Below, piece after piece: positions 34,843 to 43,804 of a stretch of 64,000 bases of DNA. How positions within the stretch are numbered: position 1 is the first letter of the stretch; each line of letters starts with the position of its first letter. A model generated the notes under the pieces. The model worked only from the letters and a program-made list of their open reading frames with translations. It ran no database searches and was not told the origin of the DNA. Source of the stretch: Rhizobium sp. Q54 (lineage in GTDB: Bacteria > Pseudomonadota > Alphaproteobacteria > Micropepsales > Micropepsaceae); the NCBI GenBank assembly GCA_945882615.1, contig CAMCWK010000010.1:1-64000 (forward strand). Direction: 5' to 3'. The position numbers and the translations under genes are program-made.

Positions 34843-35133
34843 TCAGGCTTCGTCCAGATAATGATGCACCACAGGCGGGTGGGCGAAGAAATGTCCGACT
34901 ACCGCCCGCCAGTCGGTGAAATTCTTCGATTGCTTGAAGGTCACGGTGTGATCTTCCAGCGTCTGCCACCACACCACCAGGATGAAAGTATCGGGTTCCT
35001 CGATGCCGGGGCGCAGTTCGAGGCGGTGGCAGCCTTTGGACTGTTCGATGAACGTCCGCCCGCGCGAGAAAGCCTCCAGGAACTGTTCGGCCTGGCCGGG
35101 ATGGATGGTGAATATGGCGGTTTCCAGGATCAT
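34843..35133 (-). CDS. Antibiotic-biosynthesis-monooxygenase (ABM) domain protein
   Basis: 96 residues. The ATG at 35133 overlaps the stop of the MFS gene in ATGA. The small ferredoxin-like fold is recognisable: MILETAIFTIHPGQAEQFLE, QSKGCHRLELRPGIEEPDTF, WQTLEDHTVTFKQSKNFTDW, and a His-rich C-terminus (HFFAHPPVVHHY). ABM proteins are cofactor-free monooxygenases, isomerases or dimer-forming binding proteins. It is last in an operon with an amidohydrolase, a hydroxyacid dehydrogenase and a transporter, so a small catabolic isomerase or oxygenase role is likely. The same frame stays open far upstream, which can mislead gene callers. Confidence 0.85.
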   Translation of the reverse strand: MILETAIFTIHPGQAEQFLEAFSRGRTFIEQSKGCHRLELRPGIEEPDTFILVVWWQTLEDHTVTFKQSKNFTDWRAVVGHFFAHPPVVHHYLDEA

Positions 35134-36374
35134 GCGGGCTTCTCGTCCCATTTGAGATATTTGAGCAGCAGGCTGAGGGCGGCCGAGAGCAGGGCGCAGC
35201 CCGCCATCACATAAAGACCGGTCGAAAAATCCCCGCCGCGCGCGGTGGCGCCCACGATATAGGGCCCCAGGAATCCGCCCAGATTGCCGGTGGCGTTGAT
35301 GGCGGCGATGCCCGCCGCCGCCGCCATGCCGCTCAGCATCAAGGGCGGCAGGGACCAGAACACCACCGCCTGGGCATAGAGCCCGATGGCGGCAATCGAG
35401 ATGGCGACCAGCGACCACACCGATGGTCCCAGGAAAGCGCTGATGGTAAGGCCCCCGGCCGCCAGCAGCATGGCGGCGATCACATGCCAGTGCCGCTCGT
35501 TGAAACGGTCGGAGCTCCAGGCCCAGGCCACCGCGCCCAGCGCGGCGGTAAGAAAGGGAATGGTGGCGGCAAAACCGACCTGTGTGTTGGTCAGCCCTGC
35601 GCCCGACAGGATCAGCGGCAGGAACAGGCTGACGCCATACATCGCCATGTTGCGGGTGAAGTAGATCAGCGATAAGAGGCCCGCGCGGCGGTTGAGGATG
35701 GCGCGGATCTGTTCCCACACCCCGCCATGATGCCGGCCGGTCTGCACCGCGCCTTCCAGCCAGGTGCGTTCTTCGACCGTCAGCCATTTGGCGTCGCGCG
35801 GCCGGTCGCTCAAGGCCCGCAGGATATAAAAGCCCAGCAGCACGGCAGGCACCGCTTCGACCACGAACATCCACTGCCAGCCTGTCAGGCCGAGAACGCC
35901 GTTCATCGCCAGAAGCGGCACCGACAACATGCCGGCAACCGCATTGCCCATCGGTGCGGCGAAGAAAAAGATCGCGGTGGCGCGCGCCCGGTAGCCTGGG
36001 GGAAACCAGTAGGTGATGTAGAGGACCAGTCCGGGCACAAAACCGGCTTCCGCCGCGCCCAGCAGAAAGCGCACGATCAGGAAACTGGTCGGACCCGTCA
36101 CCAGCGCCATGGCGCCGGAAATGATTCCCCAGGTGATCATGATGCGGGCGATCCAGCGCCGTGCCCCCACCCGTTCCAGGATCAGGTTGCTGGGAACCTC
36201 GAACGCGAAATAGGCCAGGAAGAAGATGCCCGCCCCCCAGGCATAGGCCGTGGTGGAAAGACCCAGATCGGCATTCATGGTCAGCGCCGCGAAGCTGACA
36301 TTGACCCGGTCGAGCTGGTTGATCAGGAACATCAGGGCCATCAGCGGCGGCAGCCGCCACATGACCTTGCGCAT
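35130..36374 (-). CDS. MFS transporter of the anion:cation symporter type
   Basis: 414 residues, about 12 membrane helices. NQLDRVNVSFAALTMNADLG and LAYFAFEVPSNLILERVGAR are the opening signatures of the ACS branch, which includes hexuronate, tartrate, glucarate and phthalate permeases. FLLGAAEAGFVPG is the helix-4 motif. It most likely takes up an organic anion used by its operon partners. It lies 35 bases after the dehydrogenase gene and is coupled by ATGA overlap to the ABM gene. Confidence 0.88.
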   Translation of the reverse strand: MRKVMWRLPPLMALMFLINQLDRVNVSFAALTMNADLGLSTTAYAWGAGIFFLAYFAFEVPSNLILERVGARRWIARIMITWGIISGAMALVTGPTSFLIVRFLLGAAEAGFVPGLVLYITYWFPPGYRARATAIFFFAAPMGNAVAGMLSVPLLAMNGVLGLTGWQWMFVVEAVPAVLLGFYILRALSDRPRDAKWLTVEERTWLEGAVQTGRHHGGVWEQIRAILNRRAGLLSLIYFTRNMAMYGVSLFLPLILSGAGLTNTQVGFAATIPFLTAALGAVAWAWSSDRFNERHWHVIAAMLLAAGGLTISAFLGPSVWSLVAISIAAIGLYAQAVVFWSLPPLMLSGMAAAAGIAAINATGNLGGFLGPYIVGATARGGDFSTGLYVMAGCALLSAALSLLLKYLKWDEKPA

Positions 36375-36409
36375 GGTGCGCCGTTCCAGCTCGCTTATGG
36401 CGAGGGCGC

Positions 36410-37285
36410 TCAGGATTTTGGCTTTTCGTACAGCCGCGCCACGGCGGCGCCGTCCACCATTTCATTGTCGGCGGCAAAGGCGTGATAGCGCTCCACCGCC
36501 TTGGCCAGCAGCGGCAGCTCCAGATTGTGCGCCTTCACGAACGTCATGACGTTCTTCAGATCCTTGTCCAGTTGGCGGGCATAGCTGCGCGGCGGCAGGT
36601 AATCGCGCGCCTGCTGCTGGGGATAGATGCGGCGCAAAACCGTGCTGTCGGCCATGCCGCCGGCCAGTGCGCCGGGAAGCCTTGCGGCGTCGATGCCGGC
36701 GGCTTCCGCCAGCGCCAGGGTTTCGCCCATCATCACATAACCGATGCCGACGATCGCCTGATTGATGATCTTGGCGGTCTGGCCGGCGCTCAGCGCCCCG
36801 ATATGGGTGAGGTTGGTGGCCAGATCGGTCAGCACGGTCGTGGCACGCGCCACGTCGTCGTCGGCGCCGCCCATCATGATGGTGAGCGCGCCATCGCCGG
36901 CCGCCACCGGGCCGCCGGAAATTGGCGCATCCACCCAACCCATGCCGGTTTCCTTTTTCAGGCGTTCGGCCAGTACCAGCGTGGTGTCGGGATTGATGGT
37001 GGAGGTATCAATAAGAAGTGTCGCGCCCGATGCGGCGCGCGCCATGCCGTGGGGGCCGAAGCAACATTGTTCAACTGCATCGCCATGCAGCACACAGAAG
37101 ATCACGATATCACTGGTGGCGCGCACCGCGGCGGGGCTGTCCAGCACGGTGGCGCCCGGCACTTCAGCATAACGCTCCGGTTCCAGGTTCCACACCGACA
37201 CGCTCCAGCCCTGCGCCATCAGGCGGCGTACCATCGGCGCCCCCATGATGCCGATGCCGACAAAGCCGATCCTTGGCTTGCTCAT
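36410..37285 (-). CDS. NAD(P)-dependent hydroxyacid dehydrogenase (HIBADH family)
   Basis: 291 residues. The Rossmann motif IGFVGIGIMGAPMVRRLMAQG is at the N-terminus (the first 20 residues of it are diagnostic), VDAPISGGPVAAGDG is the substrate-binding loop, and the catalytic Lys lies in GQTAKIINQAIVG. The family covers 3-hydroxyisobutyrate, tartronate semialdehyde and related beta-hydroxyacid dehydrogenases. Its overlap with the preceding amidohydrolase gene (ATGA) and the ACS transporter next door point to breakdown of a sugar acid or similar compound. The substrate is not determined. Confidence 0.88.
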   Translation of the reverse strand: MSKPRIGFVGIGIMGAPMVRRLMAQGWSVSVWNLEPERYAEVPGATVLDSPAAVRATSDIVIFCVLHGDAVEQCCFGPHGMARAASGATLLIDTSTINPDTTLVLAERLKKETGMGWVDAPISGGPVAAGDGALTIMMGGADDDVARATTVLTDLATNLTHIGALSAGQTAKIINQAIVGIGYVMMGETLALAEAAGIDAARLPGALAGGMADSTVLRRIYPQQQARDYLPPRSYARQLDKDLKNVMTFVKAHNLELPLLAKAVERYHAFAADNEMVDGAAVARLYEKPKS

Positions 37286-38205
37286 GGCGTGGCGCTTTCG
37301 GTGAGGCGGTAGATGCGCCTGGCATTGTCGGCGAACAGTTTTTTCTGCACGGCGGGTCCCATTGTTCTTGTTGCTTCATTGAAGCCGGAAAAGATCGTCG
37401 CAAAGCTTCCCGTGAGGCTATCCACCGGGAAATTGCTGGCGAACATGCAGCGATCCTCCCCGAAGATTCTGATCGTGTCCAGAATGACCTGGCGGTTTCG
37501 CTCAATGCTCCAGGCAATGCCGGGTTCGCCCAGCCCGGAAATCTTGACCGAGACATTGGGCGCGGCGGCGAACCGTTCCATCGCCCGCCGCCAGCCCGCC
37601 AGTTCGTCTTCGCCGCGGTTCCGCGGTAGGCCGGTATGGTTGAGGATGATGGGCGTGTGCGGAAAATCAGCCGCCAGCCGCGCGCCTTCCTCCAGATGCC
37701 ACCAGGGTGTCTGCAGGTCGAAGGAGAGGTTGTGCTTCTCCAGCAGGGCATAGCTGCGCCGCCAGGTGGGATCGTCCATCGATCCGGGCAGGCCCGTGAC
37801 GATCTTGTCCGGCGATGGCGCTGCTGCCGGTTTGTGCCGGATGCCCCGCACCAGCGGATACCGCGCCTGCTGCGCCAGTATGTCGGCGGCGTCGGAACGG
37901 TGCAGGGTGACATGGCACACCATGGCGGTGGGAAGCCCTGCCTGCTTCGCCAGCGTGTGTACCCAGCGCGTCTCGCCCACCGGATCGGTGCGGTCCCATT
38001 CGGTTTCGACAAAGACCGTGCCCACCAGATTCATCCCCCCGGCATCGCGGCGGTAATCTGGGGGCATGTAATTGTTGCGGATCGCGCTGTAATCGCCATA
38101 GCGGAAGGGGATCGGCGGCTGGTCGCGCAGCCAGGGCAGATAATTCTTGTCCAGGTCCCAGAAATGCTGGTGCGGGTCGATGACGGGTACATCGGGCAAG
38201 GTCAT
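37282..38205 (-). CDS. Amidohydrolase_2 family, lactonase-like
   Basis: 307 residues from the ATG at 38205 (AAGAAGAG upstream); an ATG at 38247 is in frame but lacks a site. VIDPHQHFWDLDKNYLPWL is the opening of L-fuconolactonase/pyrone-dicarboxylate lactonase-type amidohydrolases, with HxH. FVETEWDRTDPV, LVRGIRHKP, IILNHTGLP and CMFASNFPVD (metal Asp replaced by Asn in FASN, a known variation) follow. No signal peptide, so cytosolic. It is the first gene of the four-gene operon and probably opens a lactone ring for the dehydrogenase that follows. Confidence 0.85.
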   Translation of the reverse strand: MTLPDVPVIDPHQHFWDLDKNYLPWLRDQPPIPFRYGDYSAIRNNYMPPDYRRDAGGMNLVGTVFVETEWDRTDPVGETRWVHTLAKQAGLPTAMVCHVTLHRSDAADILAQQARYPLVRGIRHKPAAAPSPDKIVTGLPGSMDDPTWRRSYALLEKHNLSFDLQTPWWHLEEGARLAADFPHTPIILNHTGLPRNRGEDELAGWRRAMERFAAAPNVSVKISGLGEPGIAWSIERNRQVILDTIRIFGEDRCMFASNFPVDSLTGSFATIFSGFNEATRTMGPAVQKKLFADNARRIYRLTESATP

Positions 38206-38303
38206 GGCGCTCTTCTTTATTATATGTGGCGCAAAAAGGCAGGGCATTTGACCACCCCGAACGGCTCCGTCAAAGTGGAAACAGGTCGAGGAAATTCAGG
38301 AAT

Positions 38304-39443
38304 ATGAGCATGTCGGATGCAGCCGGAACGCAGCGGCTGCGCAGCATGGCGGGCGGCGCGATGGGCGGTAACGCCAGATCCGCGCTGGATACCCCGGCGC
38401 TGCTGGTCGATCTGGATGTGATGGAAGCCAATATTGATCATGTCGCGCGTGCTTGCCGCGCGGCGGGGGTGAACTGGCGGCCGCATGTCAAAAGCCACAA
38501 GACGGTCGAAATCGCGAGGATGCAGATCGCGGCCGGTGCCATCGGCGTCACCTGCGCCAAGCTGGGCGAGGTGGAAGTGCTGGCGGCAGCCGGCATCACC
38601 GATATCCTGATTGCCAACCAGATCGTCGGCGAGATGAAAATCCGCCGGCTGATGGCGCTTCCGCAAGAGTCCGATGTGATTGTCTCGGTGGACTCCCGCG
38701 AGAATGTCGCCGAACTGGCCGCCGCCGCGCAAAAAGCCGGCCGGCGGCTGCGCGTGGTGATCGAGGTCAATACCGGCATGAACCGCGCCGGGGTCGAGCC
38801 GGGCGCGCCGGCAGTGGCGTTGGCGAACTTCATCGCCCAGCATCCGTCTTTGCGCCTGGTGGGCGTGATGGGCTGGGAAGCGCATGTCACCGCCATTCAG
38901 GATCCCACCATAAAAGCCGAAGCCGTCGCTGACGCTATCGCGCTTCTGACCGATAGCGCTGAGGCCTGCCGCAGAGGCGGGCATGACATGTCGATTGTGA
39001 GCTGCGGCGGCACCGGCACACTGCTTTATTGCGTCAGCCAGCCGGGGGTCACGGAAGTGCAGGTGGGCGGCGCCATATTCAATGACGAGCACTATCGCAC
39101 CCATTATGGCATCGACCTGCCCTGCGCCCTGACGGTACTGGCCACCGTCATCAGTCGGCCCAATCCCACCCGCGTGATCCTGGATGTGGGCCGCAAGGCG
39201 ATGAGCACTGACATGGCCCTGCCGCGTCCACTCGGGCTGGATGCCGCTGCGGTGAAACTGTCCGCCGAGCATGCCCAGATCGAGCTTGGGGCGCCCAGCG
39301 ACACGCCGCGTGTCGGCGACAAGATTGAACTGGTGGTGGGATACAGTGACACCACCATCCATCTGCACGAAGAGATCGTCGCCTTGCGCGGCGGCGCAGT
39401 CGAGGCGGTATGGAAGGTCGCCGGACGCGGCAGGATCAAATGA
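38304..39443 (+). CDS. DSD1-family PLP enzyme (D-threonine aldolase / D-serine dehydratase-like)
   Basis: 379 residues from the ATG at 38304; an ATG two codons on (38310) is equally possible and the frame is open further upstream. A fold-III alanine-racemase-type barrel: LDTPALLVDLDVMEANI, NWRPHVKSHKTVEIAR with the PLP Lys, GITDILIANQIV, EVNTGMNRAGVEPG. The C-terminal domain has DVGRKAMSTDMALPRP and a His/His metal region near SDTTIHLHEE. It could cleave or dehydrate a D-3-hydroxyamino acid. It is divergent from the amidohydrolase operon with about 98 bases between the starts, and overlaps the MEKHLA gene by ATGA. Confidence 0.85.
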   Translation: MSMSDAAGTQRLRSMAGGAMGGNARSALDTPALLVDLDVMEANIDHVARACRAAGVNWRPHVKSHKTVEIARMQIAAGAIGVTCAKLGEVEVLAAAGITDILIANQIVGEMKIRRLMALPQESDVIVSVDSRENVAELAAAAQKAGRRLRVVIEVNTGMNRAGVEPGAPAVALANFIAQHPSLRLVGVMGWEAHVTAIQDPTIKAEAVADAIALLTDSAEACRRGGHDMSIVSCGGTGTLLYCVSQPGVTEVQVGGAIFNDEHYRTHYGIDLPCALTVLATVISRPNPTRVILDVGRKAMSTDMALPRPLGLDAAAVKLSAEHAQIELGAPSDTPRVGDKIELVVGYSDTTIHLHEEIVALRGGAVEAVWKVAGRGRIK

Positions 39444-39910
39444 ATGTCGGCCCCGTCCTTGCTGCGGCCGGCGAGGAAAATGATTTTCACGATGCGTTTG
39501 TTCAAAAAGTTCTGGCATCGCACCTGCGCGTTGTGGGGCGTCCGCTGCTGAACGGATTAAACGGGCGCGATGTCTGGTCGGGCGGTTTCGCGCTGCTGAC
39601 CCATCGCGGTGATCCGCATGCGATGCTGAATTACGGCAACAAACACGCGCTCGATCTTTGGGAATGTGACTGGCAGCAGCTCACCGCCACGCCGTCGTCC
39701 GCCACCGCGCCCGATGATGACCGCGCTTTGCGCGAAGCCATGATGCAGCAGGTTGTACGGGACGGCTTCGTGTCCGGCTATGAGGGACGGCGGGTCAGCC
39801 GCAGCGGCCGCCCCTTCCTGATCCAGGACGTCACCATCTGGCGCTTGCTGGAGGAGAATGGCGACAGTTTCGGTGTTGCTGCTTTTTTCCGCCGATACAT
39901 GTACCTGTGA
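39440..39910 (+). CDS. MEKHLA-domain protein
   Basis: 156 residues. The start overlaps the previous stop in ATGA. The MEKHLA (PAS-related) domain is clear: AMLNYGNKHALDLWECDWQQ, the LTATPSSATAPDDDR stretch, GYEGRRVSRSGRPFLIQD and VTIWRLLEENGDSFGVAAFF. MEKHLA domains are named from plant HD-ZIP III proteins, and stand-alone bacterial forms are of unknown function, perhaps ligand sensors. Coupling to the PLP-enzyme gene suggests a sensor or small accessory for that enzyme's substrate. Confidence 0.85.
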   Translation: MNVGPVLAAAGEENDFHDAFVQKVLASHLRVVGRPLLNGLNGRDVWSGGFALLTHRGDPHAMLNYGNKHALDLWECDWQQLTATPSSATAPDDDRALREAMMQQVVRDGFVSGYEGRRVSRSGRPFLIQDVTIWRLLEENGDSFGVAAFFRRYMYL

Positions 39911-39928
39911 GGTCGGCGGCACGCGCGT

Positions 39929-42004
39929 CTAGCGCGGCAAGGCGAAGGCGATATAGGCGTTGCCCTGGGGCGCTTTCTTGTCGCGCGCATTGCTGGCATG
40001 GATCAGCACGAACTGCCGCCCGTCCGCCATATAGGTGATGGGGGTCGCGGTGCCGGCATAGGGAAGGGTGGCTTGCCATAGCAAGGCACCGTTGCCGGCG
40101 TCGAAGGCGCGCAGCTTTTTGTCATAAAGGGTGGCACCAATGAACAGCAGGCCGCTTTGCGTCAGGATCGGGCCGCCATAATTCTCCGAGCCGGTATGGG
40201 AAAGTCCTTTGGCCGTCAGCTCGGGATACTCTCCCAGCGCAATCTTCCAGAGATATTTTCCGGTGTTGAGGTCGATGGCGTTCAGCGTGCCCCAGGGCGG
40301 CGCCACCGCCGGATAGCCGTCGGGATCAAGGAACTTGCGATAGCCGGTGAAACGGTATTTGGACGGCGCGTCGCCGGCCACTTCGCGTTGCGGCGCTTCC
40401 TCCTTGCCGGTGATCAGGAAGTCGATCAGCGCCTTCAGCGGATCGCCCTGAAGGTGGGCGAAGCCGGGCATCCGTCCGCGCCCGGTATGAATCACATCGG
40501 TGATCTGCTGCGGCGACAGTCTTTTGGCAATCCCGGTCAGAGCGGGAAAGGCAGGCGGCGAACCGCTGCGGTCCTGGCCGTGACAGACTGCGCAATTGGC
40601 CTGATAGGCCATGGCGCCGGGCCCGCCCGCGGTGGCGGCGTCCGTCAACCCGCCGGTCCAGGCGATGTCATTGGCGTTGATATAGATGATGCCGCGCTTG
40701 GGATCGGCTGCCGCGCCGCCCCATTCGGCCCCGCCGTCAAAACCGGGAAAGGCGATGGTCTGCTGGCCAAGGCGCATCGGCGCGAAAGGCCCGTCGTTAT
40801 GGAAGGTCCTGAACTGCGACCGCGCCCAGGCATTCGCCTCGGGCGTGCGGTTGGTCAGCATCTCCTCGGTCAGATGCTGACGGGCGAAGGGTGCGGGAAT
40901 GTGCGACATGGGCTGGGTGGCGGCGGCAGTTTCGCCAGGCACAGTGGATGGCGGCACCGTCATTTCCTGGATCGGAAACAGCGGCTTGCCGGTCACGCGG
41001 TCCAGCACGAACAGAAATCCCTGCTTGGTCGGCTGGGCCACCGCATCCACCATCCGCCCCTGATGACGCACGGTGAGCAGCACCGGCGGCGCGGGGAAAT
41101 CGCGGTCGAAAATATCGTGATGCACGCCCTGGAAGTGCCATAACCGCTTTCCGCTATTGGCATCCAGCGCCAGCAGGCTGTTGGCATAGAGATTGTTGCC
41201 CTTGCGATCCGCGCCATAGAAATCATCCACCGCCGATCCGGTGGGCGCGAAAATGATGCCGCGCTTGTGATCCACCACCATGCCGGCCCAGGCATTGGCG
41301 CCGCCCGCGCTTTTCCACGCATCGGGTGGCCAGCTGTCATGGCCGGCCTCGCCGGGGCGCGGAATGGTGCGGAAGGCCCAGCGCAACTTTCCCGTGCGCA
41401 CGTCAAAGGCGCGGATGTCGCCCGGCGCGGCGGGCGCGGATTCGGCGGTGCGGAATCCGGTGATGATCGTGTCTTTGTAAATCACGCCAGGTGTGGTGAG
41501 TGAGACATACAGTTCGGCGCTGTCACGGCTGAGGTTCTGGCGCATGTCGATGCGCCCGTTTTCGCCAAAGCTTGAAATCGGCTTTCCGGTTTCCGGATCG
41601 AGCGCATAGAGAAAATGCATCACCGACGCGAACAGCCGCTTTTCCTTGCCATCGCTCCACCAGGTCAGGCCACGCTGCGCACCGCGTCCAGCCACGCCGG
41701 AATCGAACTGCCATATCTGTTTGCCGCTGGCGCCATCCAGCGCCACGACTTTCAGCGATGGGGTGTAGGCATAAATCACGCCATTGATCGCCAGCGGATG
41801 GGTCTGCGCGTCGCCGGCCGCTTCCATGGGAAAGCTCCAGGCTTGCGTCAGCTTGCCGATATTGGCCTTGGTGATCTGGGTCAGGCTGGAATGGCGGTTG
41901 CCATCGCTGGTGCCGCCATAGATGGCCCAATCGCTACCGGCCGCCACAGCGCAGGTCGCGGCAGCGGCAAAAGCGAGTGCGAAGGCGGGCAGGGCGCGGC
42001 GCAT
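39929..42004 (-). CDS. Quinoprotein dehydrogenase with an internal cytochrome c domain
   Basis: 691 residues with a signal peptide (PAFALAFAAAATCAVAAG). The PQQ propeller opens with WAIYGGTSDGNRHSSLTQI and includes HHDIFDRDFPAPPVLLTV, the region of the catalytic Asp in mGDH-like enzymes. A c-type haem domain is inserted between late blades: CAVCH at 471-475 and a Met candidate in GRGRMPGF near 512; the propeller then resumes at PPWGTLNAIDLNTGKYLW. Both N- and C-terminal haem fusions are usual, an inserted one is not. It would deliver electrons from sugar or alcohol oxidation through its own haem. Convergent with the MEKHLA gene, 18 bases apart. Confidence 0.88.
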   Translation of the reverse strand: MRRALPAFALAFAAAATCAVAAGSDWAIYGGTSDGNRHSSLTQITKANIGKLTQAWSFPMEAAGDAQTHPLAINGVIYAYTPSLKVVALDGASGKQIWQFDSGVAGRGAQRGLTWWSDGKEKRLFASVMHFLYALDPETGKPISSFGENGRIDMRQNLSRDSAELYVSLTTPGVIYKDTIITGFRTAESAPAAPGDIRAFDVRTGKLRWAFRTIPRPGEAGHDSWPPDAWKSAGGANAWAGMVVDHKRGIIFAPTGSAVDDFYGADRKGNNLYANSLLALDANSGKRLWHFQGVHHDIFDRDFPAPPVLLTVRHQGRMVDAVAQPTKQGFLFVLDRVTGKPLFPIQEMTVPPSTVPGETAAATQPMSHIPAPFARQHLTEEMLTNRTPEANAWARSQFRTFHNDGPFAPMRLGQQTIAFPGFDGGAEWGGAAADPKRGIIYINANDIAWTGGLTDAATAGGPGAMAYQANCAVCHGQDRSGSPPAFPALTGIAKRLSPQQITDVIHTGRGRMPGFAHLQGDPLKALIDFLITGKEEAPQREVAGDAPSKYRFTGYRKFLDPDGYPAVAPPWGTLNAIDLNTGKYLWKIALGEYPELTAKGLSHTGSENYGGPILTQSGLLFIGATLYDKKLRAFDAGNGALLWQATLPYAGTATPITYMADGRQFVLIHASNARDKKAPQGNAYIAFALPR

Positions 42005-42047
42005 GCGCCGTTATCCCCGAAATCGCGGCATGACGCAAAAAGTGCGG

Positions 42048-42512
42048 TTACTTGCGCGTCTTGAAGACGATGTAGCGGACCTTGCCGCCCGCGGCCACTT
42101 CCATGCGATGCGCGGTGCCGGCCGGCGCAAAGATATAGTCGCCGGTGCGCAAGGTGACGGTGCGGCCGCCGGTGACGCCGCTGGAACGCACTTCGCCGGG
42201 GCCGACTTCGCGCGACCCGGTCAGCGTGCCGCCCAGGGTGAAACGGGCCTCGCCTTCCTGCACGATGATAAAATCGTTCCAGGTGGCATGACTTTCGCCC
42301 TCGCCCGACTTGTCGCGGGTGGTGATCATCACCAGTCCGCCTTCACGCGACAGGATCGCCTTGGAATACATGCCGGACGGATCGGCCTTCAGCAGTTTGG
42401 TGATCTCGTCGTTCGACAGATATTGTGGTTCGCCCGGCTTGAGAGCCTGTGCCTGCACCGCGCCGCAAAGCAGCGCGGACAAAACAACAGCGGAAGCGAT
42501 CCGTTTTTTCAT
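42048..42512 (-). CDS. Exported single-domain cupin protein (second of a tandem pair)
   Basis: 154 residues from the ATG at 42512 (GGAGAG five bases upstream); earlier in-frame starts at 42524 and 42662 are less plausible. A signal peptide of about 20 residues (ASAVVLSALLCGAVQAQ) is followed by one cupin barrel: ATWNDFIIVQEGEARFTLGG and LRTGDYIFAPAGTAHRMEVA. The gene follows the larger cupin gene by 25 bases on the same strand, so both are co-transcribed. Ligand unknown. Confidence 0.75.
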   Translation of the reverse strand: MKKRIASAVVLSALLCGAVQAQALKPGEPQYLSNDEITKLLKADPSGMYSKAILSREGGLVMITTRDKSGEGESHATWNDFIIVQEGEARFTLGGTLTGSREVGPGEVRSSGVTGGRTVTLRTGDYIFAPAGTAHRMEVAAGGKVRYIVFKTRK

Positions 42513-42537
42513 CAAACTCTCCATCACTGTTTGGCCA

Positions 42538-43494
42538 TCACTGCTTGGCGCCGGCTTCGGCGGCGTAGTTATGCATGTTGCGGGGGCGGGCAATGATCGC
42601 AAGCCGGGTGCCGACCTGTCCGTCGGCGGAAGCTGCGCGATGCCAGCGGCCGGGCGGCGCATAGACGATGTCGCCTGCCTCCGCCGTCAACAAGGGACGG
42701 CCCTCGATCAGGAACTCCACCTTGCCTTCGGGAATGAACCAGAACTCGCTGAGGCCGGTGTGATAGTGCCCGCGATTGGTTGCGGGCGGCGTCGGCCTGC
42801 CCTGCAGGCGGATGACATTCACCCAATTGTGATCGTCATGGATGAAGGGTTTGACGCTGCGGGGATTGGCCGGGTTGTTCACATAGTCCTTCAGGAAATC
42901 GAGATAGGGAACGTTGACCGCGGTGTAGGGATCGGGGGGCAGGCGATAACTCACCTTGTCCATGGTCGTGCCGATGGGATTGGGCGGCGCGTCGGCGGCG
43001 GAGCTGGTGGTGGGGTAATAGGCCTCGGCACGCGCGCGGCGCACTTCAAAGCGCAGCGACGGCTCATCGCCCACCGTCTCCATGGCGAAGGGGGTGCGAT
43101 ACGGCACCTGCACGAAGAATCCCTTGCTGGCAACAAAGGGCTGCTGGCCCTGAATGGTGAAACGGATCTGGCCGCCCCACACGACAAGGAAAGTGCGATC
43201 GTCGGCATAGAATTTGGTGCGGGCTTTTTCGCCCGGCGCCATCTGGATGTAGTCGGCGGCATAGTCCAGGTCGCGGACCACCGGATGCACCCAGCTTTTC
43301 TGCTTCTGGTGCGTGGCCAGGATTTCCGACAGCCGCCAGACCGGCCGGTTGGGGGCCTTCCACCCTTCCGGTACGGTGGGCTTGGGCGCCCAGGCATAGA
43401 AGACTTCCTGGGCGATGCCGGGGGCGATGGCAGGGGCGGCGGCCAACATGGCGGCCAGACCCGCGAGCGAGGCGATCCGCTTGATGAGGGTCAT
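42538..43494 (-). CDS. Exported cupin-domain protein (first of a tandem pair)
   Basis: 318 residues from the ATG at 43494 (AAGGGAA upstream); the frame is open to 43623 without a good site. The signal peptide is ASLAGLAAMLAAAPAIAPG. Two cupin-like halves are visible: DRTFLVVWGGQIRFTIQGQQ with VQVPYRTPFAMETVG, and HYHTGLSEFWFIPEGKVEFL with IVYAPPGRWHRAASADG. The second half has the classic HxH...E and H metal positions. A bicupin of this sort may be a dioxygenase, isomerase or binding protein. It leads the tandem with the smaller cupin. Confidence 0.78.
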   Translation of the reverse strand: MTLIKRIASLAGLAAMLAAAPAIAPGIAQEVFYAWAPKPTVPEGWKAPNRPVWRLSEILATHQKQKSWVHPVVRDLDYAADYIQMAPGEKARTKFYADDRTFLVVWGGQIRFTIQGQQPFVASKGFFVQVPYRTPFAMETVGDEPSLRFEVRRARAEAYYPTTSSAADAPPNPIGTTMDKVSYRLPPDPYTAVNVPYLDFLKDYVNNPANPRSVKPFIHDDHNWVNVIRLQGRPTPPATNRGHYHTGLSEFWFIPEGKVEFLIEGRPLLTAEAGDIVYAPPGRWHRAASADGQVGTRLAIIARPRNMHNYAAEAGAKQ

Positions 43495-43804
43495 GCGCGT
43501 TTCCCTTGGAAAAACTGGCCCAAAATGGTTCGCCGCGCACCGGGAGTCGCGCCGAACATTTTCTTTTGTCCGGCCTGACATAGCGCATCCCGTCTGACAG
43601 GTGATGCGCCTTAAACCCGACATCTCAAGATAGTTTTTCTAAAGTCTAATCCGCGAAGAACGATGCTATACGATTACCCAGAAGGGGTGTGTCTCGCAGG
43701 CGGGAGCATCGCGGCAGTGCCGACGATGCATGTACAGGCGGGCCACACTCAAATTTGACAGTTTGTCAGTCGCGCCCGGCAGAGGCGTATAGGGGAGGTA
43801 AAGT
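43495..43804. promoter_or_regulatory. Divergent intergenic region with a TGACA-N3-TGTCA palindrome
   Basis: This 310-base gap between the cupin pair and the TonB receptor contains no gene. A perfect inverted repeat, TGACAGTTTGTCA, lies at 43756-43768, overlapping a TTGACA hexamer and ending 36 bases before the receptor start. A small hairpin (43706-43711 with 43724-43729) lies upstream of it, in a relatively AT-rich stretch at about 43625-43680. The receptor's ribosome site GGGGAGG is at about 43792-43798. Confidence 0.4.

Noticed and set aside
34843-36477. A 544-codon minus-strand frame
   Set aside because: Only the last 96 codons (from 35133) encode a protein (ABM domain). The rest is the off-frame reading of the MFS gene.
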